DNA from: Homoserinibacter sp. YIM 151385
GTDB lineage: Bacteria > Actinomycetota > Actinomycetes > Actinomycetales > Microbacteriaceae
Direction: 5' to 3'
DNA length: 64,000 nt
Assembly (NCBI RefSeq): GCF_027912415.1
Contig: NZ_CP115175.1
Span: 1,240,001 to 1,304,000 of the forward strand
The position numbers and the translations under genes were made by a program. A model generated the notes under the pieces. The model saw only the letters and a list, made by a program, of their open reading frames with translations. It made no database searches and had not been told where the DNA came from. The stretch's first letter is position 1. Each line of letters starts with the position of its first letter. Positions 9,114 to 19,164 of the stretch are shown piece after piece.

Positions 9114-9285
9114 GATGCGATTCCTTTCGCGGCAGCTGCGCGTGCCGGCGTGCGGGCACGACTCTTCGCGGCCGCAGGGGGCCGATCGGGAGCACGCACC
9201 TCGGAGTGTGGCGTTCGGACGGTGCTGGAGCCCGCCGGCGCCTCCGCCCGGTGACGGAAGCGAGTCGCGCGGCTCCGTGACTGGC

Positions 9286-9315
9286 ACGCTACGTCGTGGG
9301 CGACGAGCATGACAA
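9286..9315 (-). promoter_or_regulatory. Promoter of fibre module B
   Basis: On the minus strand TTGTCA (9315-9310) and TAGCGT (9291-9286) are 18 bases apart, a good housekeeping-type promoter. The predicted leader before the ATG at 9113 is about 165 bases. It resembles the module A promoter (TTGTCC, 17 bases, TAGTGT). Confidence 0.55.
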
Positions 9316-9345
9316 CAACTCAGTTCACCCCACTCCGGGGGGATC

Positions 9346-9363
9346 GGGGCGCGGCGGCGCCCC
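9346..9363 (-). terminator. Stem-loop after sipW
   Basis: GC-only 7-bp arms (9346-9352 and 9357-9363) with a 4-base loop begin 4 bases beyond the sipW stop. There is no T-tract. It probably separates module A plus sipW from the module B promoter. Confidence 0.5.
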
Positions 9364-9367
9364 CACT

Positions 9368-10096
9368 TCAGGTGTCGTGCCCGGCCTGCTGCTCGGCGGC
9401 CGTCGCCCTCTCGCGGCGACGCCGGCTCCCGTCGCGGACGGCGGTGATGACCATCCACCCGGTGTAGGAGAACAGCAGCCCGGCGGCGATGCCGACGAAC
9501 CAGGGGCGCTGCTCGCCGTTGACGGCGCTGTTGACCCAGCCGAGCAGCGGGATCGAGTACCAGAGCTCGGCCTGCACCTGGATCGGGCGCACCGGGTCCG
9601 GGTCGGGGACGGCGTTGTTGTCGCCCTGCAGGACGAGCCGCGGCTCGCCGTCGGAGCTGCTCGTGAAGCCGATCACGCGGTGGGTGATCACCGTGGGGTC
9701 GCCCGAGCGCACCTGATAGGTGATGACGTCGCCGACCTCGATGTCGTCGAAGTCGACCGGCCTCACGACGAGCAGGGTGCCGGGCGGGAGGTCGGGCTCC
9801 ATGGAGTTGGTGAGCACCGTGAGCGGCATCCCGCCCGCGACCTTCGGGATCACGATGACGATCGCGGCGAGCGCGACGACGAGGAGCAGCAGCGCCGCGC
9901 TCAGCGAGATGCCGAGGTAGGAGAGGATGCCGCGCTCGCGCTTCGCCGGGTCGGCGGGAGCGGGCTCCGGCGACGCGTCGAGCGCGTCCTCCGACGCCGC
10001 CGGGGCGGCGGCGTCCTCACGCTCGGGGGCGCGCGACGAGAGGTCGGGGTCGACCGCGGGCGTCTCGATCGGCTCGTGCCGGCGGCGCGGGCTCAC
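9368..10096 (-). CDS. sipW: SipW-type signal peptidase I
   Basis: An ER-type (S26B) signal peptidase, 242 residues, that would cleave the ALW/AFW-tagged proteins of both modules. A 55-residue charged Pro/Ala-rich cytoplasmic tail is followed by a transmembrane helix (LLLLVVALAAIVIVI), the catalytic serine in LTNSMEPDLPPG, the catalytic histidine in VITHRVIG, the acidic box LQGDNNAVPDPD, and a second helix near the C-terminus with a basic tail. Histidine instead of the lysine of bacterial LepB is the mark of this subfamily. The GTG start overlaps the preceding stop as GTGA. It is the only SipW in the window; lepB at 43283-44044 is a normal Ser/Lys enzyme. Confidence 0.9.
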   Translation of the reverse strand: MSPRRRHEPIETPAVDPDLSSRAPEREDAAAPAASEDALDASPEPAPADPAKRERGILSYLGISLSAALLLLVVALAAIVIVIPKVAGGMPLTVLTNSMEPDLPPGTLLVVRPVDFDDIEVGDVITYQVRSGDPTVITHRVIGFTSSSDGEPRLVLQGDNNAVPDPDPVRPIQVQAELWYSIPLLGWVNSAVNGEQRPWFVGIAAGLLFSYTGWMVITAVRDGSRRRRERATAAEQQAGHDT

Positions 10097-10818
10097 CGAT
10101 CCTCCGCACGGCGGCGGCGCCGGCCGAGGACGAGGAGGAGGCCGACGCCGACGAGCGCGGCGGCGCCGACGAACCACCCGCTCACCTCGGTGCCCGTGTG
10201 ACCGAGCATCGAGGGACCGCCCGCTCCCGCGGGGTCCACCGGCACGAAGGGCACGTCCACGCCGTCATCCTCGCAGGCGTCGGCCGGGAACGGCCCCGCC
10301 GCGCCGTCGCGCATGGCCGCCCGCAGGCGCAGGCTGCCCGCCTTGAGCTGGGCGGTCATCCCGTCGACGTCGAGCATCGCCACCGAGAAGTCGACGCGCA
10401 TGGTGCGACCGGCTCGGATCAGCCGGCTCGGCACGACGATGTCGCACCGGCGCAGCTCGTCGAACATGGTCGTGGTCTCCCAGCCGCGCGAGACGTCGTC
10501 GGCCGTGATGCTGAGGTTCGAGGCGAGCTCGGGCGACAGGATGGAGACGTCGGCGACGCTGATCCGCAGCTGGGCGTCGTCGCCGGTGGCGTTGCGGATC
10601 CAGATGCTCCGGGTGTGCGAGCCGAGCGGCGCGAGCGCCTCCATGTCCTCGAAGAGCCCGCCGCCGAACCCGCTGAAGAAGTTGACCCCGTCGTCGCTCA
10701 CGAGCAGCTGGCCGCCGGAGGCGCTCGCCGACGTCGCGGGGGCGAGCGCGAGGCCCGCCGCCGCGGTGACGGCGATCGCGAGGCCCGCGATCGCACGACG
10801 CACGATCCCGGCGCCCAT
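10093..10818 (-). CDS. Surface protein with LGHTGT tail, fibre module A
   Basis: A 241-residue exported protein homologous to the 5327-6076 product. It has a conventional signal peptide (MGAGIVRRAIAG to ATSASAS), the conserved start LLVSDDGVNFFSGFG, and a beta-rich middle with three cysteines. Its C-terminal tail LGHTGT plus hydrophobic helix plus RRRRR resembles a sorting signal with Gly in place of Pro. The ATG overlaps the adhesin stop by one base (TGATG), and the gene ends in a GTGA overlap with sipW, so it is embedded in a coupled chain. Wall anchoring by a class E-like sortase is possible; no sortase gene is in the window. Confidence 0.8.
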   Translation of the reverse strand: MGAGIVRRAIAGLAIAVTAAAGLALAPATSASASGGQLLVSDDGVNFFSGFGGGLFEDMEALAPLGSHTRSIWIRNATGDDAQLRISVADVSILSPELASNLSITADDVSRGWETTTMFDELRRCDIVVPSRLIRAGRTMRVDFSVAMLDVDGMTAQLKAGSLRLRAAMRDGAAGPFPADACEDDGVDVPFVPVDPAGAGGPSMLGHTGTEVSGWFVGAAALVGVGLLLVLGRRRRRAEDR

Positions 10819-13058
10819 CAGTTCACCGGGGTGAGCCGGAAGGACTGCGCCCACGTCGTGTTGCACTCGTACTGCTGGAGCTGCACCCCGGTCGCGGTCG
10901 AGGCGTTCGGCACGTCGAGGCACTTGCCGCTGCTCCGGATCTGGAAGGTCCAGGTCCCGCGGTCCGCCTCGGCGACGGGTCGGAACTCCGCCCATTCGGG
11001 CGCGTCGGTCACATCGCGGTAGATGGCCTGCGCGCCGTTGTTCGTGTCCGGCACCGTCGAGGTCTGCGGCTGGATCATCCACCCGCCCATGGCGTTGCTC
11101 GTGCGGACGGTGTACCACCCGTCGTTCGTGGCCACGAACCGCCAGCGCTGGTTCCCCATCGCGGTGGCGCAGGCGACCTGCTGGAGGATGCCGACCGCGT
11201 TCGTGTACGGCGTCTGGACGCAGAGACCGCTGTTGAGGTTCTGGATCGAGTAGTACTGGCTCTGGTTGAACTGGGTCGCGGAGACGGCGGTCGACGCGGT
11301 CGAGATGTTGCCCGCGGCGTCCACGGCGCGCACGGTCCAGGTGTAGGTGGAGCCGGCGGTGAGCCCGGAGACGGTCGCGCTGAGCGACGAGGTGCTCGCG
11401 GCGAGGACGCCGTCGCGGTAGACGCGGTAGCCGGTGACGCCGACGTTGTCGCTGGATGCGCTCCAGGCGATGCGCGCCTGCGTCCCGTTGGTGCTGTTCG
11501 TCGCCGGCCCCGCGGTGACGTTCCCGGGCGCCGTCGGCGCCTGGGTGTCGACGACGGTGGTCGCGCCCGACGCGGAGTTGTTCGAGGTCACGTGGTCGTG
11601 CGTCGCGGAGGAGGCGATGGCGGCCCCCACCGAGTACGAGGCGCCCATCGTCGGGTTCGCCGGCACGTTCCGCGTCACGGAGACGGTCTGGGCCTGCCCC
11701 GAGGCGAGCGTGCCCTGATAGGTGCAGTTCGAGACGTTCGACGCGAAGGCCGTGCAGATGAATCCGGTGCCGGAGGGGATGCCGGATCCCGTGACGCCGC
11801 TCGGCAGGGTGACCGAGACCACCGGACCGGTGGTCGCCGACGGCCCGTTGTTCGCGAGGCGGATCGTCCAGGTGACGGGCGTCGCGGTGCTGGTCCGGTT
11901 GACGGCGGCGGGGTTCGCCGTGACGCCGACCGCGAGGTCCGCGGCGGGGCCGACCGAGATCGGCGCGCCCGGCGAGACCGCGGTGCGCCCCCAGTTCGGC
12001 GCCAGGTCGTTGACGTACTCCACCGACGGCGCGTGCGGCACGGTGCGCTCGGCGGCGGACGCCTGGATCGTGGCCCGGTACCGAAGGACGATGGTCGTGC
12101 CCTGTGCGATGCTGCCGCCCTGGCTCGAGGTCGCGCCGGCGCCCAGCCGCGCGGTGAGCGTGCGCGAGCCGCTCGCGTAGTCCACCGGATCGCTGTCGGC
12201 GGCGGCGGTGCGCGAGGTGCCGTTGATGGAGATGGAGCTCGACACGAGCTCGACCCCGGCGGGCAGCGGGAAGGCGTACGTCGACCAGAGACCGGGGCTG
12301 CTGCCCTCGTTCGTGACCGTCTCGGTGTACTCGACGACATCCCCGACGCGGTAGGCGCCGCCCGGGTTCGTGATGTTGGCCGCCGCCGAGTCGATCTCGA
12401 GGCAGGGGCCGGAGCCGAAGGACACGTCGTCGAGGAGGTTGCCGATCGTGCGGTCGCCCGAGCCGGTCGCGACCGCCTTGAAGGCGAGCTGCGTCATGGT
12501 CTGCCCGGCGGGGACGACGTAGGCGCCCGAGTAGCGGACCCAGGCCGCGGTGCTCGTCTTGAACTGCCCCTGCGAGTCGGCGGCCTGCGGCGTGCCGACG
12601 GCTCCGATGAAGAGCTCCATCGTGTCGGTGCCCTGGCGTGCGCGGTGCAGGAGCGACCACTGCAGGACCTGGCCCGGCGTCGTGGCGATGGACTGGAAGA
12701 GGGTGCCGGGGGCGTTCGCGTTGAGCTCGACGAACTGGTTGCCGACGGGCGGCTCCTTGCCCTCCGTCGTGCCCTTCCAGACCTCGATGGGGGCGACGGC
12801 GCCGGTGTCGTCGACGCTGCGCCATCCGGGCATGTTGCCGTTCGCCACGTTGTAGTACGTGTTCGGGACGACCGGCTCCTCGAAGCTCGCGTTGACGAGC
12901 GCGGTGACGTTCTGGCAGGCGTCCTGGAGGTTCGCGACGCGGACGGTGCCGCCGGTGGTCGCGCTCGTGGCCCAGAGCGCCCAGGCGCTGCCGGTGCCGG
13001 CCAGGAAGACGAAGAGGACGATCCCGAGGATCGCCGCGATGCGGGTGCGCAGGCTCAC
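10818..13058 (-). CDS. SipW-tagged multidomain adhesin-like protein, module A
   Basis: A 746-residue exported protein, the largest of the locus. The hydrophobic N-terminus ends in the tag AWALWATSA (residues 26-34). Residues about 45-225 look like a carbohydrate-binding jelly-roll (NASFEEPVV, FVELNAN, NLLDDVSFG). Next come two DUF11-type beta domains (GGAYRVGDVVEYTETVTN; VTWTIRLANNGPS), an FN3 domain (about 505-595; GYRVYRDG, WTVRAVDAAGN) and a ricin-type beta-trefoil (about 600-746; QRWRFVATND, CLDVPNAS, LQQYECN). The GTG start overlaps the upstream stop as GTGA. The domain order matches a surface adhesin that binds sugar at its free end; this is inference. Confidence 0.84.
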   Translation of the reverse strand: MSLRTRIAAILGIVLFVFLAGTGSAWALWATSATTGGTVRVANLQDACQNVTALVNASFEEPVVPNTYYNVANGNMPGWRSVDDTGAVAPIEVWKGTTEGKEPPVGNQFVELNANAPGTLFQSIATTPGQVLQWSLLHRARQGTDTMELFIGAVGTPQAADSQGQFKTSTAAWVRYSGAYVVPAGQTMTQLAFKAVATGSGDRTIGNLLDDVSFGSGPCLEIDSAAANITNPGGAYRVGDVVEYTETVTNEGSSPGLWSTYAFPLPAGVELVSSSISINGTSRTAAADSDPVDYASGSRTLTARLGAGATSSQGGSIAQGTTIVLRYRATIQASAAERTVPHAPSVEYVNDLAPNWGRTAVSPGAPISVGPAADLAVGVTANPAAVNRTSTATPVTWTIRLANNGPSATTGPVVSVTLPSGVTGSGIPSGTGFICTAFASNVSNCTYQGTLASGQAQTVSVTRNVPANPTMGASYSVGAAIASSATHDHVTSNNSASGATTVVDTQAPTAPGNVTAGPATNSTNGTQARIAWSASSDNVGVTGYRVYRDGVLAASTSSLSATVSGLTAGSTYTWTVRAVDAAGNISTASTAVSATQFNQSQYYSIQNLNSGLCVQTPYTNAVGILQQVACATAMGNQRWRFVATNDGWYTVRTSNAMGGWMIQPQTSTVPDTNNGAQAIYRDVTDAPEWAEFRPVAEADRGTWTFQIRSSGKCLDVPNASTATGVQLQQYECNTTWAQSFRLTPVN

Positions 13059-13624
13059 GGTCGCACCTGCGTTCCGCCGATGCTGACGGTGAAGTCGCTC
13101 GCGACGCCCTGGAGGCTCGCGGGCGCCGTCGAGGCGAGGCGCACCTCGACGCAGAGCTTCGCGGTCGCGTTCTTCGCGAGCGTGAAGGCGGTGAAGCTGG
13201 CGGGCAGCGGCTCCGAGGCCGGGGTCACCGTGCAGGAGGTGCCGGTGGTGGTCCGCACCGAGATGTTCAGCGAGCCGGCGAGGCCGGAGTGCGCGATGCT
13301 CGTCCCGGTGATCGAGACGGACAGCGGGACGTCGCTGGCGTTGCGCAGCACGAGCGGCTGGGCGGGGACGACCGAGCGTCCGGGCAGCAGCGGCGTCGTG
13401 CTGAGGTTCGGCATCGTGTACGCCGTGACGTCGTTGATGGTGAGCGTCGTCTGCCCGGTCTTGAGGGTCGCGCCGCTCGCGGGGACGGCGCCGTTCCAGA
13501 AGGCCCAGGTGGTGCCCGCGGCCGAGACCGAGATGAAGATGGCGAGGAGGAAGATCGCCGTGGTGGTGAGGAGCGCGCGGACGGCGACGGGGATTCGGCC
13601 CAGACGCGCGGTGCTGCTGCTCAT
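13055..13624 (-). CDS. SipW-tagged small secreted protein, module A
   Basis: A 189-residue protein with a long hydrophobic helix (about residues 17-36) and the tag TWAFWNGAVP. The mature domain is beta-rich with a possible disulfide (SCTVTPA, KLCVEVR). It is paralogous to the 7893-8480 product. The ATG at 13624 has a strong AGGAGGA site 4 bases upstream, so it can restart translation after the stem-loop at 13699-13728. Its end overlaps the adhesin gene by GTGA. Confidence 0.8.
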   Translation of the reverse strand: MSSSTARLGRIPVAVRALLTTTAIFLLAIFISVSAAGTTWAFWNGAVPASGATLKTGQTTLTINDVTAYTMPNLSTTPLLPGRSVVPAQPLVLRNASDVPLSVSITGTSIAHSGLAGSLNISVRTTTGTSCTVTPASEPLPASFTAFTLAKNATAKLCVEVRLASTAPASLQGVASDFTVSIGGTQVRP

Positions 13625-13698
13625 CTCGTCCTCCTCCTGTCTGCGTGTCGTGGCGTCGTCGTGTCGTGTCGTGCGGGGTCGGCGGCCGGACCGCCGAT

Positions 13699-13728
13699 GG
13701 GGCGCGCCGCGAGATCGCGGCGCGCCCC
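13699..13728 (-). terminator. Perfect 12-bp stem-loop between fibre subunit A and the rest of module A
   Basis: Arms 13699-13710 and 13717-13728 are perfect GC-rich complements with a 6-base loop, beginning 7 bases after the stop of the subunit gene. It has the same position and stem length as 8517-8543, but a different sequence, so the structure rather than the sequence is conserved. Confidence 0.7.
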
Positions 13729-13735
13729 GCTGGTG

Positions 13736-14308
13736 CTACGGGCGGACCTGGGTCAGCGCGAAGTTCGCCGCGGCGAGGTTGATCGTCGCGTTCTGGCCGT
13801 TGGCGCCGGTGAGGCCCGTCTTGCTGAGCTCGATGTCGATCGTGACCTTGACGGTGGTGTCGCCGGCGGTCGTCGGGGTGATCGTGAACTTGTTGGTGCC
13901 CGCACCCTGCGACACGACGGTCGCGTTGCCGGTGCCGACGATCGCCGCGCCGACCGTGACGGTCGTCGCCGAGGAGAGCGAGGCGGGGATGGCGTTGGCG
14001 CCGGGGGCGAAGGCGAGCTCGGCCTTGAGGTTCTTGCCGGACGCCTTGATGGTGACGTTCTGCTCGAAGCGGACCTTGTCGCCGGGGACCATGCGGAACG
14101 TGGCCGGGCTGATGGTGGCGGGCGTGACGTCGCTCGAGACGTCCTGCCAGGTGCCGGCGCCGCTGAGGTCGATCCCGAGCTCACCGGTCGAGATGTTGCT
14201 CGAGCTGATGTTCTCGGAGTCGTTCCACAGCGCGAAGGTGCCCGCGCCGCCGAGGAGGAGGGCGATGCCGGCAGCACCGGCGATGGAGCCCTTGAGGAGC
14301 TTGTTCAT
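13736..14308 (-). CDS. TasA-like SipW-dependent fibre subunit, module A
   Basis: A 190-residue exported protein starting MNKLLKGSIAGAAG, with the tag TFALWNDSE at residues 24-32. The mature part is Thr/Ala/Asn-rich and beta-strand-rich, with few charges and no cysteine, as in self-assembling fibre proteins (ISTGELGIDL, FTITPTTAGDTTVKVTI, FALTQVRP). The ATG at 14308 is chosen because it matches the module B start exactly and has AAAGGA 9 bases upstream; the frame is open for nine more codons. It is the first gene of module A, with a long leader carrying two stem-loop repeats. Codon and base use match the neighbours, so I see no sign of recent transfer. Confidence 0.83.
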   Translation of the reverse strand: MNKLLKGSIAGAAGIALLLGGAGTFALWNDSENISSSNISTGELGIDLSGAGTWQDVSSDVTPATISPATFRMVPGDKVRFEQNVTIKASGKNLKAELAFAPGANAIPASLSSATTVTVGAAIVGTGNATVVSQGAGTNKFTITPTTAGDTTVKVTIDIELSKTGLTGANGQNATINLAAANFALTQVRP

Positions 14309-14362
14309 TTCGGGTATTCCTTTCGCAAGATCCACCGTCGACGGGCATGCGAGATCGCCGCT

Positions 14363-14434
14363 GATCGGCCGCTAGGGTTCGGCCGATCGGCGGCCAGCCG
14401 GCACGCCGGTCGCCGGCCGCTAGGGTTCGGCCGG
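14363..14434 (-). repeat. Two direct copies of a stem-loop element in the fibre A leader
   Basis: The unit CGGCCGCTAGGGTTCGGCCG occurs twice, 48 bases apart (14366-14385 and 14414-14433). Each copy has an identical CTAGGGTT centre flanked by inverted arms: 9 bp in the first (14363-14371 with 14380-14388) and 7 bp in the second (14413-14419 with 14428-14434). Both lie inside the predicted 5' leader of the fibre subunit gene. They may be operator sites or RNA structures. Confidence 0.75.
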
Positions 14435-14539
14435 TCGGTGGGTGCCTCGGGTGGCGTTCGGGTATTCGGGTTGTCGGGGAAGCGGGTTTTCGCGGCTCCT
14501 CGAGTTTCGGGCTCGAAGAGCGGTGTTCCCCCGCTGAAA

Positions 14540-14568
14540 ACACTACGTGTCCTCCATAGCGCGGACAA
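14540..14568 (-). promoter_or_regulatory. Promoter of fibre module A
   Basis: On the minus strand TTGTCC (14568-14563) and TAGTGT (14545-14540) are 17 bases apart. The transcript would start near 14533 and carry a leader of about 225 bases containing both stem-loop repeats. Confidence 0.5.
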
Positions 14569-14616
14569 GGTGACACGACGTACCCAATGCGGGGGTGACG
14601 CGAAAACGCTTCCAGA

Positions 14617-14631
14617 ATCCATTATATGGAT
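14617..14631 (-). promoter_or_regulatory. AT-rich inverted repeat ATCCA-N5-TGGAT with TATAAT on the minus strand
   Basis: Five-base arms flank TTATA. Read on the minus strand it contains TATAAT, which could be a second, upstream -10 box for the fibre genes, but the -35 position (GGCAAA) is poor. It may instead be a regulator site. Confidence 0.35.
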
Positions 14632-14845
14632 CTTGATCAGGCATTTGCCCGATTTTGACTGAATGCTCCCGCATCGATCCGCTTCGGAGATCGGGGTACA
14701 TGTTTCCCACATCACCCCCGTCCGGGGGCACGATCGGGGGACAACTCGGGGGACGCGCGACGGGCCGCCGCGGGGATGGCGCCGACGGCGCGCGCCGACC
14801 TTCAACGGGGCCTGAAAGTCCTGACCGCGCCCGCCACCCGCGCGA

Positions 14846-14851
14846 TACGGT
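14846..14851 (+). promoter_or_regulatory. -10 box TACGGT of glgE, leaderless
   Basis: TACGGT is followed by six bases and the GTG start of glgE; there is no ribosome site. CTGACC at 14821 is a possible -35 element with a long 19-base spacer. Confidence 0.55.
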
Positions 14852-14857
14852 CGAGAC

Positions 14858-16894
14858 GTGGCGAACACCGCGAAGGACCACCAGAGCCCGCAGGACCGGC
14901 ACGAGCCGCTCCCCCGACCCCGAGACCCCCGGATCGGCCGCATCCCGATCCGCCAGGTGACCCCTGCGCAGCCTGAGCGCCGATGGCGCGCGAAGGCCTT
15001 CGAGGGCGAGATCGTGCCCTTCGGCGCCACCGTCTTCAAGGAGGGGCACGACCTGCTCCGCGTCGAGGTCGAGCTCCGCGACCCCGACGGCGCCGTCACC
15101 CGCCGCCGCCTCGCGGCCGGCGCGAGCGGCACCGACCGGTGGCAGGCGCACGTGCCGATCACGGCGCCCGGCGACTGGCGCTTCCGCATCCTCGCCGCCC
15201 GCGACGACTGGGCGACCTGGCTGCACGCCGCCGACATCAAGATCGCGGCCGAGCAGGATCAGGAGCTCGTCCTGCAGATGGGCGCCGAGCTGCTCGCGGG
15301 GCGCGCGACGAGGGTCTTCAAGGACGCCCGCACGACCCTGCTGGATGCCGGGAGGCCCCCGCAGGACCGCCTCCGCGCCGCACACGACGCCCGGCTCGCG
15401 GCCGCGATCGAGCAGGCGCCCATCACCTCGCTCGAGACCTGGAGCGAGGAGCACGAGCTCCACGTCGAGCGCGCGCGCGCCGCCGTCGGCTCCTGGTACG
15501 AGTTCTTCCCCCGCTCCGAGGGCGCGACGCGTCGGAAGGACGGCAGCTGGAAGAGCGGCACCTTCCGCACCGCCGAGAAGCGGCTCCCGGGTGTGGCGGC
15601 GATGGGCTTCGACGTGCTCTACCTGCCGCCCATCCACCCGATCGGGCGCGCATTCCGCAAGGGCCCCAACAACTCCACGACCGCGGCCCCCGGCGACCCG
15701 GGCAGCCCCTGGGCGATCGGCGCCGCCGAGGGCGGCCACGACGCCGTCCACCCGGACCTCGGCACCCTCGAGGACTTCCGCCGCTTCGTGAGGGCCGCCC
15801 GGAAGCAGGGCATCGAGGTGGCGCTCGACCTCGCGCTGCAGGCCTCCCCCGATCACCCCTGGGTGCGCGAGCACCCCGAGTGGTTCACGAGCCGGCCCGA
15901 CGGCTCGATCGCCTACGCCGAGAACCCTCCCAAGAAGTACCAGGACATCTACCCGGTCAACTTCGACGACGACCCCGAGGGCATCCGCGCCGAGGTGCTC
16001 CGCATCGTGCGGCACTGGATCGCGCAGGGCGTGAAGATCTTCCGGGTCGACAACCCGCACACGAAGCCCCTCGACTTCTGGGAGTGGCTGCTCGCGGTCG
16101 TCGCCGAGGAGCACCCGGATGTCGTGTTCCTCGCGGAGGCCTTCACCCGACCCGCGATGCTCCACTCGCTCGCGGGCGCCGGCTTCCACCAGTCGTACAC
16201 GTACTTCACCTGGCGGAACACGAAGGAGGAGCTCGAGGAGTTCCTCTCCGGCCTCGCGAAGGACTCGGCCGACTACCTGCGACCGAACCTCTTCGTGAAC
16301 ACCCCCGACATCCTCACCGAGTATCTGCAGTTCGGCGGCCGCCCCGCCTACAAGGTGCGCGCCGCGATCGCCGCGACCGCCGCGCCCACCTGGGGCGTCT
16401 ACGCGGGCTACGAGCTCTTCGAGGACATCGCGCGGCCCGGCAGCGAGGAGAACATCGACAACGAGAAGTACGAGTACAAGCAGCGCGACTGGGCGGCCGC
16501 CGAGGCCGCCGGCTCCTCCCTCGCGCCGTACCTCACGATGCTCAACCGCGCGCGGGCCGAGCACCCCGCGCTCCGGCAGCTCCGCAACCTCGAGCTGCAC
16601 TGGTCGGAGGACGACGCCATCCTCGTCTACTCCAAGACGCTGGATGCGGCGCACGCCCCCGGCGGCAGACCCGACGGGGTGATCGTGGTCGCGAACGTCG
16701 ACCCGCACTCCGTCCGCGAGACGACCGTGCACCTGGACCTCGCGACGCTCGGCCTCGAGCCCGGTGCCGAGTTCACCGTGCGGGATGTGGTGACCGGTGC
16801 ACGCTGGACCTGGCGCGAGTCGAACTACGTCCGGCTCGACGCCTTCAGCGAGCCGGTCCACATCCTCGAGATCGAGTACCCGAGGGGGCGCTGA
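14858..16894 (+). CDS. glgE: Alpha-1,4-glucan:maltose-1-phosphate maltosyltransferase GlgE
   Basis: Transfers maltosyl units from maltose-1-phosphate to alpha-1,4-glucan in the cytoplasm. The 678-residue protein has an N-terminal beta domain, the GH13_3 barrel and a C-terminal beta domain. The nucleophile is D398 in [10 protein letters not shown] and the acid is E427 in [11 protein letters not shown], close to the numbering known for Streptomyces GlgE. Family motifs YLPPIHPIG and [11 protein letters not shown] are present. The first 40 residues are a Pro-rich extension. The GTG start is leaderless. The gene is directly followed by glgB. The usual partners that supply maltose-1-phosphate (treS, pep2 or glgM) are not in the window. 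Confidence 0.95.
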   Translation: MANTAKDHQSPQDRHEPLPRPRDPRIGRIPIRQVTPAQPERRWRAKAFEGEIVPFGATVFKEGHDLLRVEVELRDPDGAVTRRRLAAGASGTDRWQAHVPITAPGDWRFRILAARDDWATWLHAADIKIAAEQDQELVLQMGAELLAGRATRVFKDARTTLLDAGRPPQDRLRAAHDARLAAAIEQAPITSLETWSEEHELHVERARAAVGSWYEFFPRSEGATRRKDGSWKSGTFRTAEKRLPGVAAMGFDVLYLPPIHPIGRAFRKGPNNSTTAAPGDPGSPWAIGAAEGGHDAVHPDLGTLEDFRRFVRAARKQGIEVALDLALQASPDHPWVREHPEWFTSRPDGSIAYAENPPKKYQDIYPVNFDDDPEGIRAEVLRIVRHWIAQGVKIFRVDNPHTKPLDFWEWLLAVVAEEHPDVVFLAEAFTRPAMLHSLAGAGFHQSYTYFTWRNTKEELEEFLSGLAKDSADYLRPNLFVNTPDILTEYLQFGGRPAYKVRAAIAATAAPTWGVYAGYELFEDIARPGSEENIDNEKYEYKQRDWAAAEAAGSSLAPYLTMLNRARAEHPALRQLRNLELHWSEDDAILVYSKTLDAAHAPGGRPDGVIVVANVDPHSVRETTVHLDLATLGLEPGAEFTVRDVVTGARWTWRESNYVRLDAFSEPVHILEIEYPRGR

Positions 16895-16895
16895 G

Positions 16896-19082
<2,187 letters not shown>

Positions 19083-19109
19083 GCGCCTGCCCCCTGCCGG
19101 GCTCGTGAG

Positions 19110-19151
19110 ACGCTCCCGGATCGCCGCGACGATTCGGCGATCCGGGAGCGT
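19110..19151. terminator. Bidirectional terminator, perfect 17-bp stem
   Basis: Arms 19110-19126 and 19135-19151 are perfect complements around an 8-base loop, followed by TT. It lies between the convergent ends of glgB and the thioredoxin/TPR gene and can serve both. Confidence 0.85.
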
Positions 19152-19164
19152 TTCGGTACTCGGC

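Larger units (their letters stand above)
14309..14857 (+). other. Divergent intergenic region between the fibre locus and glgE
   Basis: About 550 bases with no convincing gene. It holds the twin stem-loop repeats (14363-14434), the fibre promoter (14540-14568), an AT-rich patch around 14600-14660 that stands out against the GC-rich background, an ATCCA-TTATA-TGGAT element, and the leaderless glgE promoter at its right end. Confidence 0.7.

Noticed and set aside
6073-9195. One minus-strand open frame of over 1000 codons across module B
   Set aside because: It runs through three genes in one frame only because GC-rich DNA has few stops. GTGA overlaps, signal tags and ribosome sites show separate genes; the upstream part of the frame is Arg/Pro-rich nonsense.
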